DNA of 64,000 bases, from positions 1 to 64,000 of the forward strand of contig JABTUP010000015.1 in NCBI GenBank assembly GCA_015075325.1. The letters are read 5' to 3'. A program made the position numbers and the translations under genes. The stretch is from Flavobacteriales bacterium (GTDB taxonomy: Bacteria > Bacteroidota > Bacteroidia > Flavobacteriales_E > Vicingaceae). This document shows, in pieces, positions 31,658 through 41,234 of the stretch. Under the pieces are notes generated by a model. The model did no database searches and was not told the origin of the DNA. It saw nothing but the letters and a program-made list of their open reading frames with translations. How positions within the stretch are numbered: position 1 is the stretch's first letter; each line of letters starts with the position of its first letter.

Positions 31658-33778
31658 CTATTTCAAACTTAACCCAATTCGTTTCCTTTCCTTATCAACT
31701 TCTAGCACTTTAACAAAAACGTGTTGGTGTAAACTTACTACTTCCGATGGGCTAGAAATGTATTCGTCAGCCAAATTAGAAATATGAATTAATCCGTTTT
31801 CTTTAATTCCGATATCTACAAAAGCACCAAAATTGGTAATGTTGTTGATTATTCCGGGTATTTTCATTCCCACTTGCAAATCGTTAATAGATTTAATGTT
31901 TTTATCAAACTCAAATATTTTAGCTGCTTTTCTTGGGTCTCTTCCGGGTTTTAGTAATTCTTGTTTAATGTCGGCAAGAGTTAGTTCGCCAATGGTATTA
32001 TCCACGTAATTGTTCCAATTAATTTGGTTGATTAATGCTTCATTTCCAATCAATTGTTCCACCGAAGTTTTGGCGTCTTTACAAATTTTCTCCACTATTT
32101 TGTATCGCTCAGGATGAACAGCACTATTGTCGAGCGGGTTATTAGCATCAGCAATTCTCAAAAAACCAGCAGCTTGTTCAAAAGCTTTTGCTCCCAATTT
32201 GGGTACTTTTTTTAGTTCTTCACGCGAATTAAATCCACCGTTTTCTTTTCTGTAATTGATAATGTTTTCTGCCAATTGAGGTCCAATTCCCGAAATGTAA
32301 GTCAACAAATATTTACTTGCCACATTTAAATCAACACCTACTTTGTTTACACAACTTTCTACCACCAAATCGAGTTGTTGTTGAAGTAGTTTTTGGTCAA
32401 CATCGTGCTGATATTGCCCAACACCAATGCTTTTTGGGTCAATTTTTACCAATTCAGCCAATGGATCCATTAATCGCCTTCCAATAGAAACAGAACCACG
32501 AACCGTTACGTCATAATCAGGAAATTCCTCGCGAGCAACTTTTGAAGCTGAATAAATAGATGCTCCTGCTTCGTTTACTACAAACACTTTTACATCGTTG
32601 GTAAAACCAGTGTTTTTGATAAAGTTTTCTGTTTCTCGTGCAGCAGTTCCGTTACCTATGGCTATGGCTTCAATTTTATATTGATTGGCAAGTGTTGCAA
32701 TTTTTTTTTGAGCCAGTTTGGTTTCATTTTGTGGGGCATGAGGGTAAATGGTTTCGTTGTGCAACAAATCGCCATTTTCGTTCAAACAAACTACTTTGCA
32801 GCCTGTTCTAAAACCTGGGTCGATGGCTAAAACACGTTTTCCACCCAATGGGGGCAAAAGCAATAACTGACGAAGATTTTCTGCAAAAACTTTAATTGCT
32901 TCAACATCTGCTTGAGCTTTTAATTCATTTCGTGTTTCGGTTTCAATAGCTGGTTTTATTAATCGAGTGTATGCCTCTTTAATTGCAGTTTCTAGTTCTT
33001 CTTCAAATGGCGAATTGGGTTTAATTACAGCTTGTTTAATAATGGCAATAGCTTCGTGCTTATCTGGTTCAATGGAAACTTTTAAAAATCCTTCGTCTTG
33101 CCCGCGAAGCAAAGCCAAAATACGGTGCGATTTTATTTTTTTGATGGATTCCTGAAAATCAAAATAGTCTTTAAATTTCTCGGCTTCTTGTTCTTTTCCT
33201 TTTACTAATTTGGAATGCATTACACCTGTTCGCCAAAACAAACCACGAACTTTTTGTCGAATGGCAATTCGTTCATTTATCCATTGAGCAGCAATATCTA
33301 TAGCACCACTAATGGCATCATCAACATCAGGAACTTTTGAGTTGGTATATTTTTGAGCAGTAGCATAAAAATTTCCACCCGTTTGAGCCATTAAAATTTT
33401 GGCTAAAGGCTCTAATCCCAATGCAATGGCTTTATCGGCTTTGGTTTCTTTTCGTGGTTTGTAGGGTAGATAAACATCTTCTAATTCTTTAAGTTCGGTA
33501 CAGCTTTCAATTTTTTGAAGTAAATCTTCTGTTAGCTTTCCTTGTTCGGTAATAGAGGAGATGATGAATTTTTTTCTCTTTTCAAACTCCATTATTCGTT
33601 GGTTAGCTTCCTGAATAGCTGAAATTTGAACTTCATCTAAATTTTGTGTTGCTTCTTTTCTGTAGCGAGCAATAAAAGGAATGGTGGCTCCACTATCTAA
33701 AAGTTCGAGTGTGTTTTTAACTTGTTTGGAGTCTAAATTTAACTCTTTTGAAATACTTATAAGGTTTTTTTCGTTCAT
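31658..33778 (-). CDS. tex: Tex family RNA-binding transcriptional accessory protein
   Basis: 706 aa, near the usual Tex length. The N-terminal helical Tex domain includes GATIPFIARYRKEATQNLDE. The YqgF-like domain contains VLAIDPGFRTGCKVVCLNENG, and VGQYQHDVDQ, the double helix-hairpin-helix (ASKYLLTYISGIGPQLAENI, FNSREELKKVPKLGAKAFEQ) and a C-terminal S1 RNA-binding domain (GMKIPGIINNITNFGAFVDI ... RKRIGLSLK) follow. A conserved nucleic-acid-binding factor that affects transcription and RNA processing. Divergent from the giant T9SS substrate gene. Confidence 0.97.
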   Translation of the reverse strand: MNEKNLISISKELNLDSKQVKNTLELLDSGATIPFIARYRKEATQNLDEVQISAIQEANQRIMEFEKRKKFIISSITEQGKLTEDLLQKIESCTELKELEDVYLPYKPRKETKADKAIALGLEPLAKILMAQTGGNFYATAQKYTNSKVPDVDDAISGAIDIAAQWINERIAIRQKVRGLFWRTGVMHSKLVKGKEQEAEKFKDYFDFQESIKKIKSHRILALLRGQDEGFLKVSIEPDKHEAIAIIKQAVIKPNSPFEEELETAIKEAYTRLIKPAIETETRNELKAQADVEAIKVFAENLRQLLLLPPLGGKRVLAIDPGFRTGCKVVCLNENGDLLHNETIYPHAPQNETKLAQKKIATLANQYKIEAIAIGNGTAARETENFIKNTGFTNDVKVFVVNEAGASIYSASKVAREEFPDYDVTVRGSVSIGRRLMDPLAELVKIDPKSIGVGQYQHDVDQKLLQQQLDLVVESCVNKVGVDLNVASKYLLTYISGIGPQLAENIINYRKENGGFNSREELKKVPKLGAKAFEQAAGFLRIADANNPLDNSAVHPERYKIVEKICKDAKTSVEQLIGNEALINQINWNNYVDNTIGELTLADIKQELLKPGRDPRKAAKIFEFDKNIKSINDLQVGMKIPGIINNITNFGAFVDIGIKENGLIHISNLADEYISSPSEVVSLHQHVFVKVLEVDKERKRIGLSLK

Positions 33779-33826
33779 TAAAATTGATGTGTTTGTAAAG
33801 TATTATGCAACTATATTAGGTATAAA

Positions 33827-33878
33827 TACGTATTCGTTTTGCTAAAAAATTACGTATTTTTGTGTAATTAATTACGTA
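33827..33878. promoter_or_regulatory. Three TACGTA palindromes spaced 22-24 bases
   Basis: TACGTA at 33827, 33851 and 33873, each flanked by A/T (consensus AAwTACGTATww), in the divergent spacer between tex and the giant T9SS substrate. Two-turn spacing suggests cooperative binding by a dimeric regulator. Confidence 0.45.
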
Positions 33879-33959
33879 TAAACACGCAATATCATCATTA
33901 TTTTTTTATCTGGATTGTTTCATATTAGTGCAAACTTAACTAAAGAATATTTAAATCGT

Positions 33960-36900
33960 ATGATTCCTTTTTTACAAAATTTCAAGCCTTTATTTTTAGG
34001 GTTTTTATTGTTTTTATCCGCTACAATTACTGCACAAAGTGTTGCTAATTATACAACTTTACGAACAACAGGAATAACCTATAATTCTATTGCTACATCA
34101 GGAAATGCAATTGATAGTTGGAGAAATAATGCTGCTTTTTCTCAAGACGATAACAGGAGTAATGCAACTGACATTGGGTTTGATTTTTGGTATAATGGAA
34201 CAAGATATAATCAGTTTAGTGTTTCAACCAATGGTTATGTCGATTTTTCATCTTCTACTGATGATGGTGGCCCAATTGCTGATGCTTTTGGCTATGGCAA
34301 TGCTGCATTTTCTACTACTAATTCAGCAAATCGAACTTATCCTGCATTAGCTCCTTTTTATGATGATATGACTGCTCAAGGAGGTGTTGATGCACTAGGT
34401 AATAGCATAAAATATTTAACAACAGGAACTGCTCCAAACAGAATATTAACCATTGAATGGATTAACATGGCTGTTTATTTAAACACAACGCCAAGTATAA
34501 ATTTTCAAGTAAAATTATATGAAACCACAGGAGTAATAGAGTTTAACTATGGAACGATGATTCCTGGTACCGCATCATGGTCATATACATGTGGTATTAA
34601 TAGTCAAACTGCATCTAATTCTGCGGCAAATTTAAAAGTACAACAAACGGCAAATAGTAACACATTTAGTAATGCTGTTCAAAACAATTTAACTACTTTG
34701 CCTGCTTCAAATTCTCAAATTACGTTTTCACCACCAGTAACAACTCCTTCGCCAGCAGGAGGTTTAACATTTAACAGCATTTCGCAAACTAGTATGCGAT
34801 TAAATTGGACAAATTGGTGTGCCAATGAAGTTGGTTACGTAATTTATAACTCTACAGACAATGTTAATTTTAATTATGTTGCACAAGCAGCTGCTAATTC
34901 GACCAATTATACCGTAACAGGTTTGTTGCCTGGAACACTTTATTATTGGAGATTATATGCAGTTACAGAAGGTCATTTAAATGGAATGATTTCGGGTTCA
35001 CAAGCAACTAATGCAGCAGGTAATAAAATTTCTACAGGAAATGGTAATTGGAACAATGCCGCTACTTGGTCACCATCGGGTGTTCCTTCTATCGCTGATA
35101 ATGTAACCATTCGTAACGGACATACTGTAACCATCAATGCAAATGCATTTTGCAACAATTTAACTGTTGGCGAGGGTTCTTCTGGAATACTACGTATAGG
35201 CAGCAATAATACGGTAAGAAATTTATCTGTAAACAATGATGTAATAATTAATTCAGGAGCACAATTTATTACAAATACAGGTTCTAATAGAACGCACAAT
35301 ATCAATGTAAATGGGAATATTACGAATAATGGAACACTCAATTTTGCCACTGACTGGAATAGCTTAGCTGATATTACATTTGGTAAAAATGGAAATCAAA
35401 CAGTTTCAGGAGCTGGTGCAACTACTCATTTCAATAAAATTGTATTAAGCATGGGCTCATCAGTAAACAATGTTCTTGATGTTTCTTCTTCAAATTTTAG
35501 TGTTGCTGCAACTAACTTTTTAACCTTAAATAGCGGAACATTTAAATTCTCTTCTGCTGCAACAGTATCATTAACTCCTTTTACAGCTTTAGCTACGATA
35601 AATAATAATTCAGGAATCGAATGCAACAGTTCTTCAACAACTTGGTCATTTCCTGCTGGAATTTCTTTGTATGGAAATTTAATTGTAAGAAGCGGTGTTG
35701 TTAATGTTGGCGATGCAGCAAATGAAAATGTTGCTTCTAATGGTGGTGTATTTCAAATTTTTGGAGGAACTGTAAATATTGCAGGGCAATACTATTCTTC
35801 AAACATTAACACACTTGCAAAATTTTCAATTTCAGGAGGAACACTAACATTGCCAACAATAGGTAGCACATCAACTACCATTGCACCTTTCCATATTGAT
35901 GGTGCTGGCTCAACCTTTAACATGAGTGGAGGCACTATTATTATTCAACGTGAAGGAGGTACTGGAGCTCAAAATTTGGGTTATACGGTTTTAAACATTT
36001 CAAATAGTGCTGTTACAGGAGGTGTGTTGCAAATTGGAAATTCTTTAACTCCAGCAAATCAAATTATTTACATTAATTCTAGTGCAAGAGTTGGAGCGTT
36101 ATTGGTAAATAGTGCTAACGCAATAGCACAACTAAATACCAACTCTTTAACAATAACAAATGATGTTACCATTAACTCGGGAGGGTTAAATGCAAACAAT
36201 TTAAACTTAACCTTAGGCGGGAATTGGTTAGATAATGGAACTTTTACTCCAGGTACAGGAACAGTCACCTTTAATGGGGCCAACCAAAGTATTACAAAAA
36301 CAACAGGAGAAACTTTTAATAACCTAACATTGAGTGGTTCGGGAATCAAAACTTTAGGGGGAAATGTTTCTACAAATGGGAACTTAACCATAAATAGCAA
36401 CGCAATTTTAGACATCACTTCAAGCAACTATAATGTAAATATTGGAAGAAATTGGATAAACAATGGAACCTTTTTAGCCCAAAATGGAACTGTAACCTTT
36501 AACGGAACAGTTGCTCAAACAATAGGAGGAACAACCATTACCAATTTCAATAATATAACTTTAAACAATGCTGCTGGTGCAAGCTTAACCAATGCTCAAA
36601 ATTTAATTGGAACACTCACATTATCTGTTGGAACTTTTGCAACCAATAGCCAAACTTTTACCTTATTGTCTGATATTAATGGAACAGCTAGAATAGCTGC
36701 AATTCCTGCTGGAGCTGATATTACAGGAAATATTACCATGCAAAGATACATTGGTGCAGGAGCAACCAATTGGCGTTTTTTAACTACAGCGGTTCAAGGT
36801 ACAACCATTGCCGATTGGACTGACGATTTTATTATGAGTGGATTTACTGGTAGTCAGTTTCCTGACTGGCCTTCTGCTTCAAATCCGTGGCCAAGCATTT

Positions 36901-38540
36901 ACTTTTATGATGAAACTGTTGCTGGAATTCAAGATAACGGTTATGTTGCAGCATCAAATACTACTAATACAATCAATCCTGGTCAAGGTTTGTGGGTTTG
37001 GAGTGGAGATACCATTACTGGAACCCAACCTTTTACGGTTGATGTTGTTGGACCAACAAATAAAGGAAACATTAATTTGCCAGTTTCTTATACAAGTTCT
37101 GGAAGCCCTGCTGACGATGGCTGGAACATGGTTGGAAATCCTTATCCTAGCACCATTGATTGGGATTCGCCAAATTGGACAAAATCGAACATTAATCAGG
37201 CAATTTATATTTGGAATCCTCAAAATCAACAATTTGCTTCTTATGTTTTTGGTATTGGAACTAACGGAGGCTCGCGTTACATTGCTTCATCACAAGCATT
37301 TTGGGTTCAAGCAAATGGTGTTTCACCAAGCGTTCAAATTACAGAAAATTGTAAATCAGCAGTAAATCAAGCTTTTATTCGTGATGCTGTTGCTAATCAA
37401 CAATTGTTGACTTTTAGTGTACAAAAAGGAACAAAAACTGATGAAGCAGTTTTAAGATTTATTGATGGTGCTACAGCAAATTTTGATGCCAATTTTGATG
37501 CATTAAAATTAACAAGTTCTGATGTAGATATGCCATATATTTCATTGATAAACGACAGTTCGGAACTTTCGATTAATAGCTTCGATATTGGACAACAACT
37601 TTCGATGCCAATAAAAGTATTGGCTTCAAGTAGTGGTTTAATTACCATGAGTTTTAGTAAAAATAATTTAATTGATTTATCGTGTGCTACATTAGAAGAT
37701 TTGCATACTGGAGTTAAAACTGATGTAATTGCAAATAATACTTATTCGTTCTTTCATACTGACACAACAACTTCTGCTCGATTTATTCTGCACTTATGGA
37801 ACAATAAAACAAAAGAAGTTGTAAATCCTACTTGCTTTGAATCTTCAAACGGTGAAATTATTGCTTTAAATTCTGGAAATGGACCATGGACATTTAACTT
37901 GACAAATGACAATGGGACTGTTGCATCTTTTAATTCTACAAATGATACAACTGTTATAAATGCACTATCGGCAGGAACTTATTATTTAGAAATAACCGAC
38001 CAATCATTGTCTTGTGGTTCATCAGTAGATACCATTTTGATTGAAAATCCTACTCCTGTTTTAATTGGTTCAATTTTAACAAATGCAAGTGGTGTTTCAG
38101 CAAATGATGGATCAATTGATTTAACAGTAGTTGGTGGTACAAGTCCATATCAGTTTAACTGGAGTAATAGTGAAACAACAGAAGATTTAATAAATCTGTC
38201 AGCAGGAAATTATACTGTTGAGGTAACAGATGCAAATGGATGTATTTCAACCGAAACTTTTACTCTTGATTTTGCAACAAGTTTAGCAGAACTCAATAAC
38301 AAAAGCTCTGTTGTTGTTTATCCAACTCCTGCAAAAGAGTTTATTTCATTCGAAGGAAAAGAATTAAATGGTGCTACTTTAACCTTAGTTTCTGTTAGCG
38401 GACAAGTGGTTTTAACCAGAAACTTTACTTCAACTAAAGAAACGATTAATGTTTCTAATTTACAAACTGGAATATACTATTATGAGTTGATGAACAATGA
38501 TGCTAAAACTCAAGGTAAATTAATTATAGTAAACGATTAA
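33960..38540 (+). CDS. Giant T9SS-exported surface protein (FN3, G8-like, type A sorting domain)
   Basis: 1526 aa from ATG 33960 (MIPFLQNFKPLFLGFLLFL signal peptide); the frame extends to a TTG at 33915 without reason. Order: a lectin-like/beta region (about 30-260, NYTTLRTTGITYNSI and STNGYVDFSSS), an FN3 domain (TSMRLNWTNWCANEVGYV ... LYYWRLYAVTEG) and a G8-like head (GNWNNAATWSPSGVPSIADN). A very long Asn-rich parallel-beta-helix-like region, two SprB-type segments (CFESSNGEIIALNSG; SANDGSIDLTVVGG) and a type A sorting domain (YPTPAKEFISF, GIYYYELMNN) follow. Likely a filamentous adhesin. It ends convergent with, and overlapping, pyrC by 4 bases. Confidence 0.85.
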   Translation: MIPFLQNFKPLFLGFLLFLSATITAQSVANYTTLRTTGITYNSIATSGNAIDSWRNNAAFSQDDNRSNATDIGFDFWYNGTRYNQFSVSTNGYVDFSSSTDDGGPIADAFGYGNAAFSTTNSANRTYPALAPFYDDMTAQGGVDALGNSIKYLTTGTAPNRILTIEWINMAVYLNTTPSINFQVKLYETTGVIEFNYGTMIPGTASWSYTCGINSQTASNSAANLKVQQTANSNTFSNAVQNNLTTLPASNSQITFSPPVTTPSPAGGLTFNSISQTSMRLNWTNWCANEVGYVIYNSTDNVNFNYVAQAAANSTNYTVTGLLPGTLYYWRLYAVTEGHLNGMISGSQATNAAGNKISTGNGNWNNAATWSPSGVPSIADNVTIRNGHTVTINANAFCNNLTVGEGSSGILRIGSNNTVRNLSVNNDVIINSGAQFITNTGSNRTHNINVNGNITNNGTLNFATDWNSLADITFGKNGNQTVSGAGATTHFNKIVLSMGSSVNNVLDVSSSNFSVAATNFLTLNSGTFKFSSAATVSLTPFTALATINNNSGIECNSSSTTWSFPAGISLYGNLIVRSGVVNVGDAANENVASNGGVFQIFGGTVNIAGQYYSSNINTLAKFSISGGTLTLPTIGSTSTTIAPFHIDGAGSTFNMSGGTIIIQREGGTGAQNLGYTVLNISNSAVTGGVLQIGNSLTPANQIIYINSSARVGALLVNSANAIAQLNTNSLTITNDVTINSGGLNANNLNLTLGGNWLDNGTFTPGTGTVTFNGANQSITKTTGETFNNLTLSGSGIKTLGGNVSTNGNLTINSNAILDITSSNYNVNIGRNWINNGTFLAQNGTVTFNGTVAQTIGGTTITNFNNITLNNAAGASLTNAQNLIGTLTLSVGTFATNSQTFTLLSDINGTARIAAIPAGADITGNITMQRYIGAGATNWRFLTTAVQGTTIADWTDDFIMSGFTGSQFPDWPSASNPWPSIYFYDETVAGIQDNGYVAASNTTNTINPGQGLWVWSGDTITGTQPFTVDVVGPTNKGNINLPVSYTSSGSPADDGWNMVGNPYPSTIDWDSPNWTKSNINQAIYIWNPQNQQFASYVFGIGTNGGSRYIASSQAFWVQANGVSPSVQITENCKSAVNQAFIRDAVANQQLLTFSVQKGTKTDEAVLRFIDGATANFDANFDALKLTSSDVDMPYISLINDSSELSINSFDIGQQLSMPIKVLASSSGLITMSFSKNNLIDLSCATLEDLHTGVKTDVIANNTYSFFHTDTTTSARFILHLWNNKTKEVVNPTCFESSNGEIIALNSGNGPWTFNLTNDNGTVASFNSTNDTTVINALSAGTYYLEITDQSLSCGSSVDTILIENPTPVLIGSILTNASGVSANDGSIDLTVVGGTSPYQFNWSNSETTEDLINLSAGNYTVEVTDANGCISTETFTLDFATSLAELNNKSSVVVYPTPAKEFISFEGKELNGATLTLVSVSGQVVLTRNFTSTKETINVSNLQTGIYYYELMNNDAKTQGKLIIVND

Positions 38541-39883
38541 CGATTAAAAGTTAATCGTTTACCTCTGTAGTTTTCATCAAATATTCCGTTGTTATAAACT
38601 AACGAACCATTTACAAAAGTTTGTAATATTTTACTTTTAAAGGTGTTTCCTTCAAAAGGCGACCACCCGCATTTGTATAAAATATTCGATTTTTCTACAG
38701 TCCAAGGATTATTTAAATCTACTATAACAAAATCAGCAAAATAGCCTTCACGAATATAGCCTCTGTTTTCTATTTGAAAACAATCAGCAACAGCATGACT
38801 CATTTTCTCAACTATCTTTTCTAAGCTAATTTTACCATTGTGGTAATGCTCCAACATAGCAACTAAAGCATGTTGAACCAATGGACCTCCCGAAGGGGCT
38901 TCAAAATACAATTTTTGTTTTTCTTCAAAAGTATGGGGAGCGTGATCAGTAGCTATTACGTCAATTGTATTATCCAAAACTGCTTGCAAGATTGCATCTC
39001 TATCAGAAGCTTTTTTTACTGCAGGATTCCATTTGATGAAGTTGCTTTTGGTTTTGTAATCCTCATCCGAAAACCATAAATGATGAACACATGCTTCGGC
39101 AGTAATTCTTTTTTCTTTTAATGGAGTTTTATTTTCTAAAAGCTCTAGTTCCTTTGCAGTTGACAAATGGAAAAGATGAAAACGAGTGTTATGTTTCTTC
39201 GCCAACTGTATAGCAAATGATGATGATTTGTAACAAGCTTCTTCACTTCTAATTTCGGGATGACAAGTTACAGGAATGTTTTCTCCATATTTTTCCTTAT
39301 AAGCAGCCATGTTGTTCCTAATAGTGGTTTCATCTTCGCAATGAGCAGCAATTAATAATTTACATTTTGAGAATAATTCCTCTAAAGTTTTTGGGTTATC
39401 TACCAACATATTTCCTGTTGAAGAACCCATAAAAACTTTTACGCCACAAACTGTTTTTGGGTCTGTTTTAAGCACTTCTTCAATATTATCGTTTGATGCT
39501 CCCATGTAAAATGAATAGTTGGCATAAGAAGTTTTCTCGGCAATATCGTATTTGTCTTGCAATAACTCTTGAGTAAGTGTGTTTGGAATGGTATTTGGCA
39601 TCTCCATAAAAGTTGTAATTCCTCCTGCAACAGCAGCTCTCGATTCGGTTTGAATAGTGGCTTTATGGGTTAATCCTGGCTCGCGAAAATGTACTTGGTC
39701 ATCAATTGCACCTGGCAATAGGTAATTTCCTTTGATGTCAATTAGTTGGTTTTTTGATTCAAAAGATGATATATCATCGTCGTACTTAAAAACTTTAGCG
39801 ATACGCTCATTTTCAATCAAAATATGACCAGAAAAGATTGTCCCTTCGTTAACAATTTTGGCATTTTTCAGTAAAGTTCCCAT
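38537..39883 (-). CDS. pyrC: Dihydroorotase (Bacteroidota type)
   Basis: 448 aa amidohydrolase. Motifs: IDDQVHFREPGLTHKA (metal/substrate block), GVKVFMGSS with the Lys expected to be carbamylated, AHCEDE, a second metal His in HLFHLSTAKE and the catalytic ATDHAPH. Converts N-carbamoyl-aspartate to dihydroorotate in pyrimidine synthesis. The first His of the usual H-x-H pair is Gln here (D-D-Q-V-H); I believe this is common in the phylum, but it needs an alignment. Convergent overlap of 4 bases with the giant surface protein. A repeat element lies just upstream. Confidence 0.92.
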   Translation of the reverse strand: MGTLLKNAKIVNEGTIFSGHILIENERIAKVFKYDDDISSFESKNQLIDIKGNYLLPGAIDDQVHFREPGLTHKATIQTESRAAVAGGITTFMEMPNTIPNTLTQELLQDKYDIAEKTSYANYSFYMGASNDNIEEVLKTDPKTVCGVKVFMGSSTGNMLVDNPKTLEELFSKCKLLIAAHCEDETTIRNNMAAYKEKYGENIPVTCHPEIRSEEACYKSSSFAIQLAKKHNTRFHLFHLSTAKELELLENKTPLKEKRITAEACVHHLWFSDEDYKTKSNFIKWNPAVKKASDRDAILQAVLDNTIDVIATDHAPHTFEEKQKLYFEAPSGGPLVQHALVAMLEHYHNGKISLEKIVEKMSHAVADCFQIENRGYIREGYFADFVIVDLNNPWTVEKSNILYKCGWSPFEGNTFKSKILQTFVNGSLVYNNGIFDENYRGKRLTFNR

Positions 39884-39908
39884 GTTTTATAGTTTAAATC
39901 ATTTTTTC

Positions 39909-40036
39909 GCCACAGATTACACAGATTTTCACAGATTATAACCACGCCAGAGGCGTGGCGGCTAAATTTGTGAAATTTTAAGATTAAATAAATTAAATCT
40001 GTGCAAAAAATCTGTGCAAATTTGTGAAATCTGTGG
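39909..40036. repeat. 128-bp inverted-repeat element of the CACAGATT family
   Basis: Left arm (39909-39937) is GCCACAGATTACACAGATT plus one more CACAGATT. The right arm (39995-40036) is its degenerate reverse complement, ending CTGTGGC. Between them sits a perfect CCACGCC AGA GGCGTGG hairpin (39942-39958). No coding content. The whole can fold into one long hairpin. Confidence 0.75.
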
Positions 40037-40119
40037 CATATTTTAGTTATCTGTTTTAAAGTAGGGGTTTCAGCTACCCCCAAATACCATGTGTTAAATT
40101 ATTTAAGATAGAATTCACG

Positions 40120-41172
40120 TTAATTTACTGCTTTGTTTTTATTAGCCAACTGACCACAAGCGGCGTCAATATCTTTTCCTCTGCTTCGGCGAACATTTAC
40201 TACCAAGTTGCATTTTTCTTCCAAAAACTGAGCAAATTCATCTGTTTTTTTGCTGTCGGCTTTTTCAAATTGAGCATTATCAATAGGGTTGTATTCTATA
40301 ATGTTTATTTTACAAGGCACTTTTTTACAAAATTTGGCAAGGTTGCGAGCATCTTGTAAACTGTCGTTAAAATCTTTAAAAATGATGTATTCAAAAGTTA
40401 CTCGAGCACCTGTTTTTTCATGATAGTATTGTAGTGCTTCGCCTAATGCTTCTAACGAATTGGTTTCATTTATGGGCATAATTTTACTACGTTGCTCATC
40501 TGTTGCAGCGTGTAATGAAAGTGCAAGATTAAATTTTACTTGGTCGTCGCCCAATTTCATAATCATTTTTGCAATTCCGGCAGTAGAAACCGTAATACGT
40601 TTTGGCGACATGCCCAAGCCTTCTTCAGAAGAAATTAACTCAACCGATTTTAATACATTGCTGTAATTTAATAGTGGTTCGCCCATTCCCATATACACAA
40701 TGTTGGTAAGCGGAGTTTTATAGTGTTCTTCTGCTTGTTTTTTGATAAGTGCAACTTGGTCAAAAATTTCGTCGGCATCAATATTTCTTAATCGCTCTAG
40801 TTTTCCTGTTGCACAAAATGCACAAGTTAAACTACAACCCACTTGTGATGAAATACAAGCTGTCATTCGAGTTTTAGAAGGAATCAAAACTCCTTCCGTG
40901 ATTTTTCCATCGTGTAAACGAAAAGCGTTTTTAATGGTTTTATCCGAACTAATTTGTTGTTCGGCAATGGTTACGGTGATTAAAACAAAATGTTTTTTGA
41001 GTAGATCTTTAATTGACGTTGAAATGTTGTTCATTTCATCGAAACTTGAAACTTGTTTTTTCCATAACCATTCGTAAACTTGATTGGCTCTAAATGGTTT
41101 TTCGTTGTATTCAACAAAGAAATTACGAAGTTCTTCTTTGGATAAACTTTTAATATTTGGTAATGCAGTCAT
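40120..41172 (-). CDS. rlmN: 23S rRNA (adenine-2503-C2)-methyltransferase RlmN
   Basis: 350 aa radical-SAM enzyme. The Fe-S motif C-x-x-x-C-x-x-C is visible in CSLTCAFCATGK. NIVYMGMGEPLLNY and the conserved ISTAGI-like segment (ITVSTAGIAKMI) are present. The resolving Cys pair is in place: one in the C-terminal AACGQL and the other upstream in the fold. It methylates A2503 of 23S rRNA and A37 of some tRNAs, helping translational fidelity. Full family length. The stop is followed by the inverted-repeat spacer; upstream lies the M23 peptidase gene, 62 bases away. Confidence 0.97.
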   Translation of the reverse strand: MTALPNIKSLSKEELRNFFVEYNEKPFRANQVYEWLWKKQVSSFDEMNNISTSIKDLLKKHFVLITVTIAEQQISSDKTIKNAFRLHDGKITEGVLIPSKTRMTACISSQVGCSLTCAFCATGKLERLRNIDADEIFDQVALIKKQAEEHYKTPLTNIVYMGMGEPLLNYSNVLKSVELISSEEGLGMSPKRITVSTAGIAKMIMKLGDDQVKFNLALSLHAATDEQRSKIMPINETNSLEALGEALQYYHEKTGARVTFEYIIFKDFNDSLQDARNLAKFCKKVPCKINIIEYNPIDNAQFEKADSKKTDEFAQFLEEKCNLVVNVRRSRGKDIDAACGQLANKNKAVN

Positions 41173-41234
41173 TTGTATGCAAAGTTAAGTAAAGAAGTTG
41201 GAAGTTAGAAGCCAGAAGTTTTAAGGCTTCCAAT

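Noticed and set aside
36838..37365. Plus-strand open frame of 175 codons inside the giant T9SS substrate
   Set aside because: It lies entirely within a strongly supported gene in another frame, with no start context or recognisable domain.
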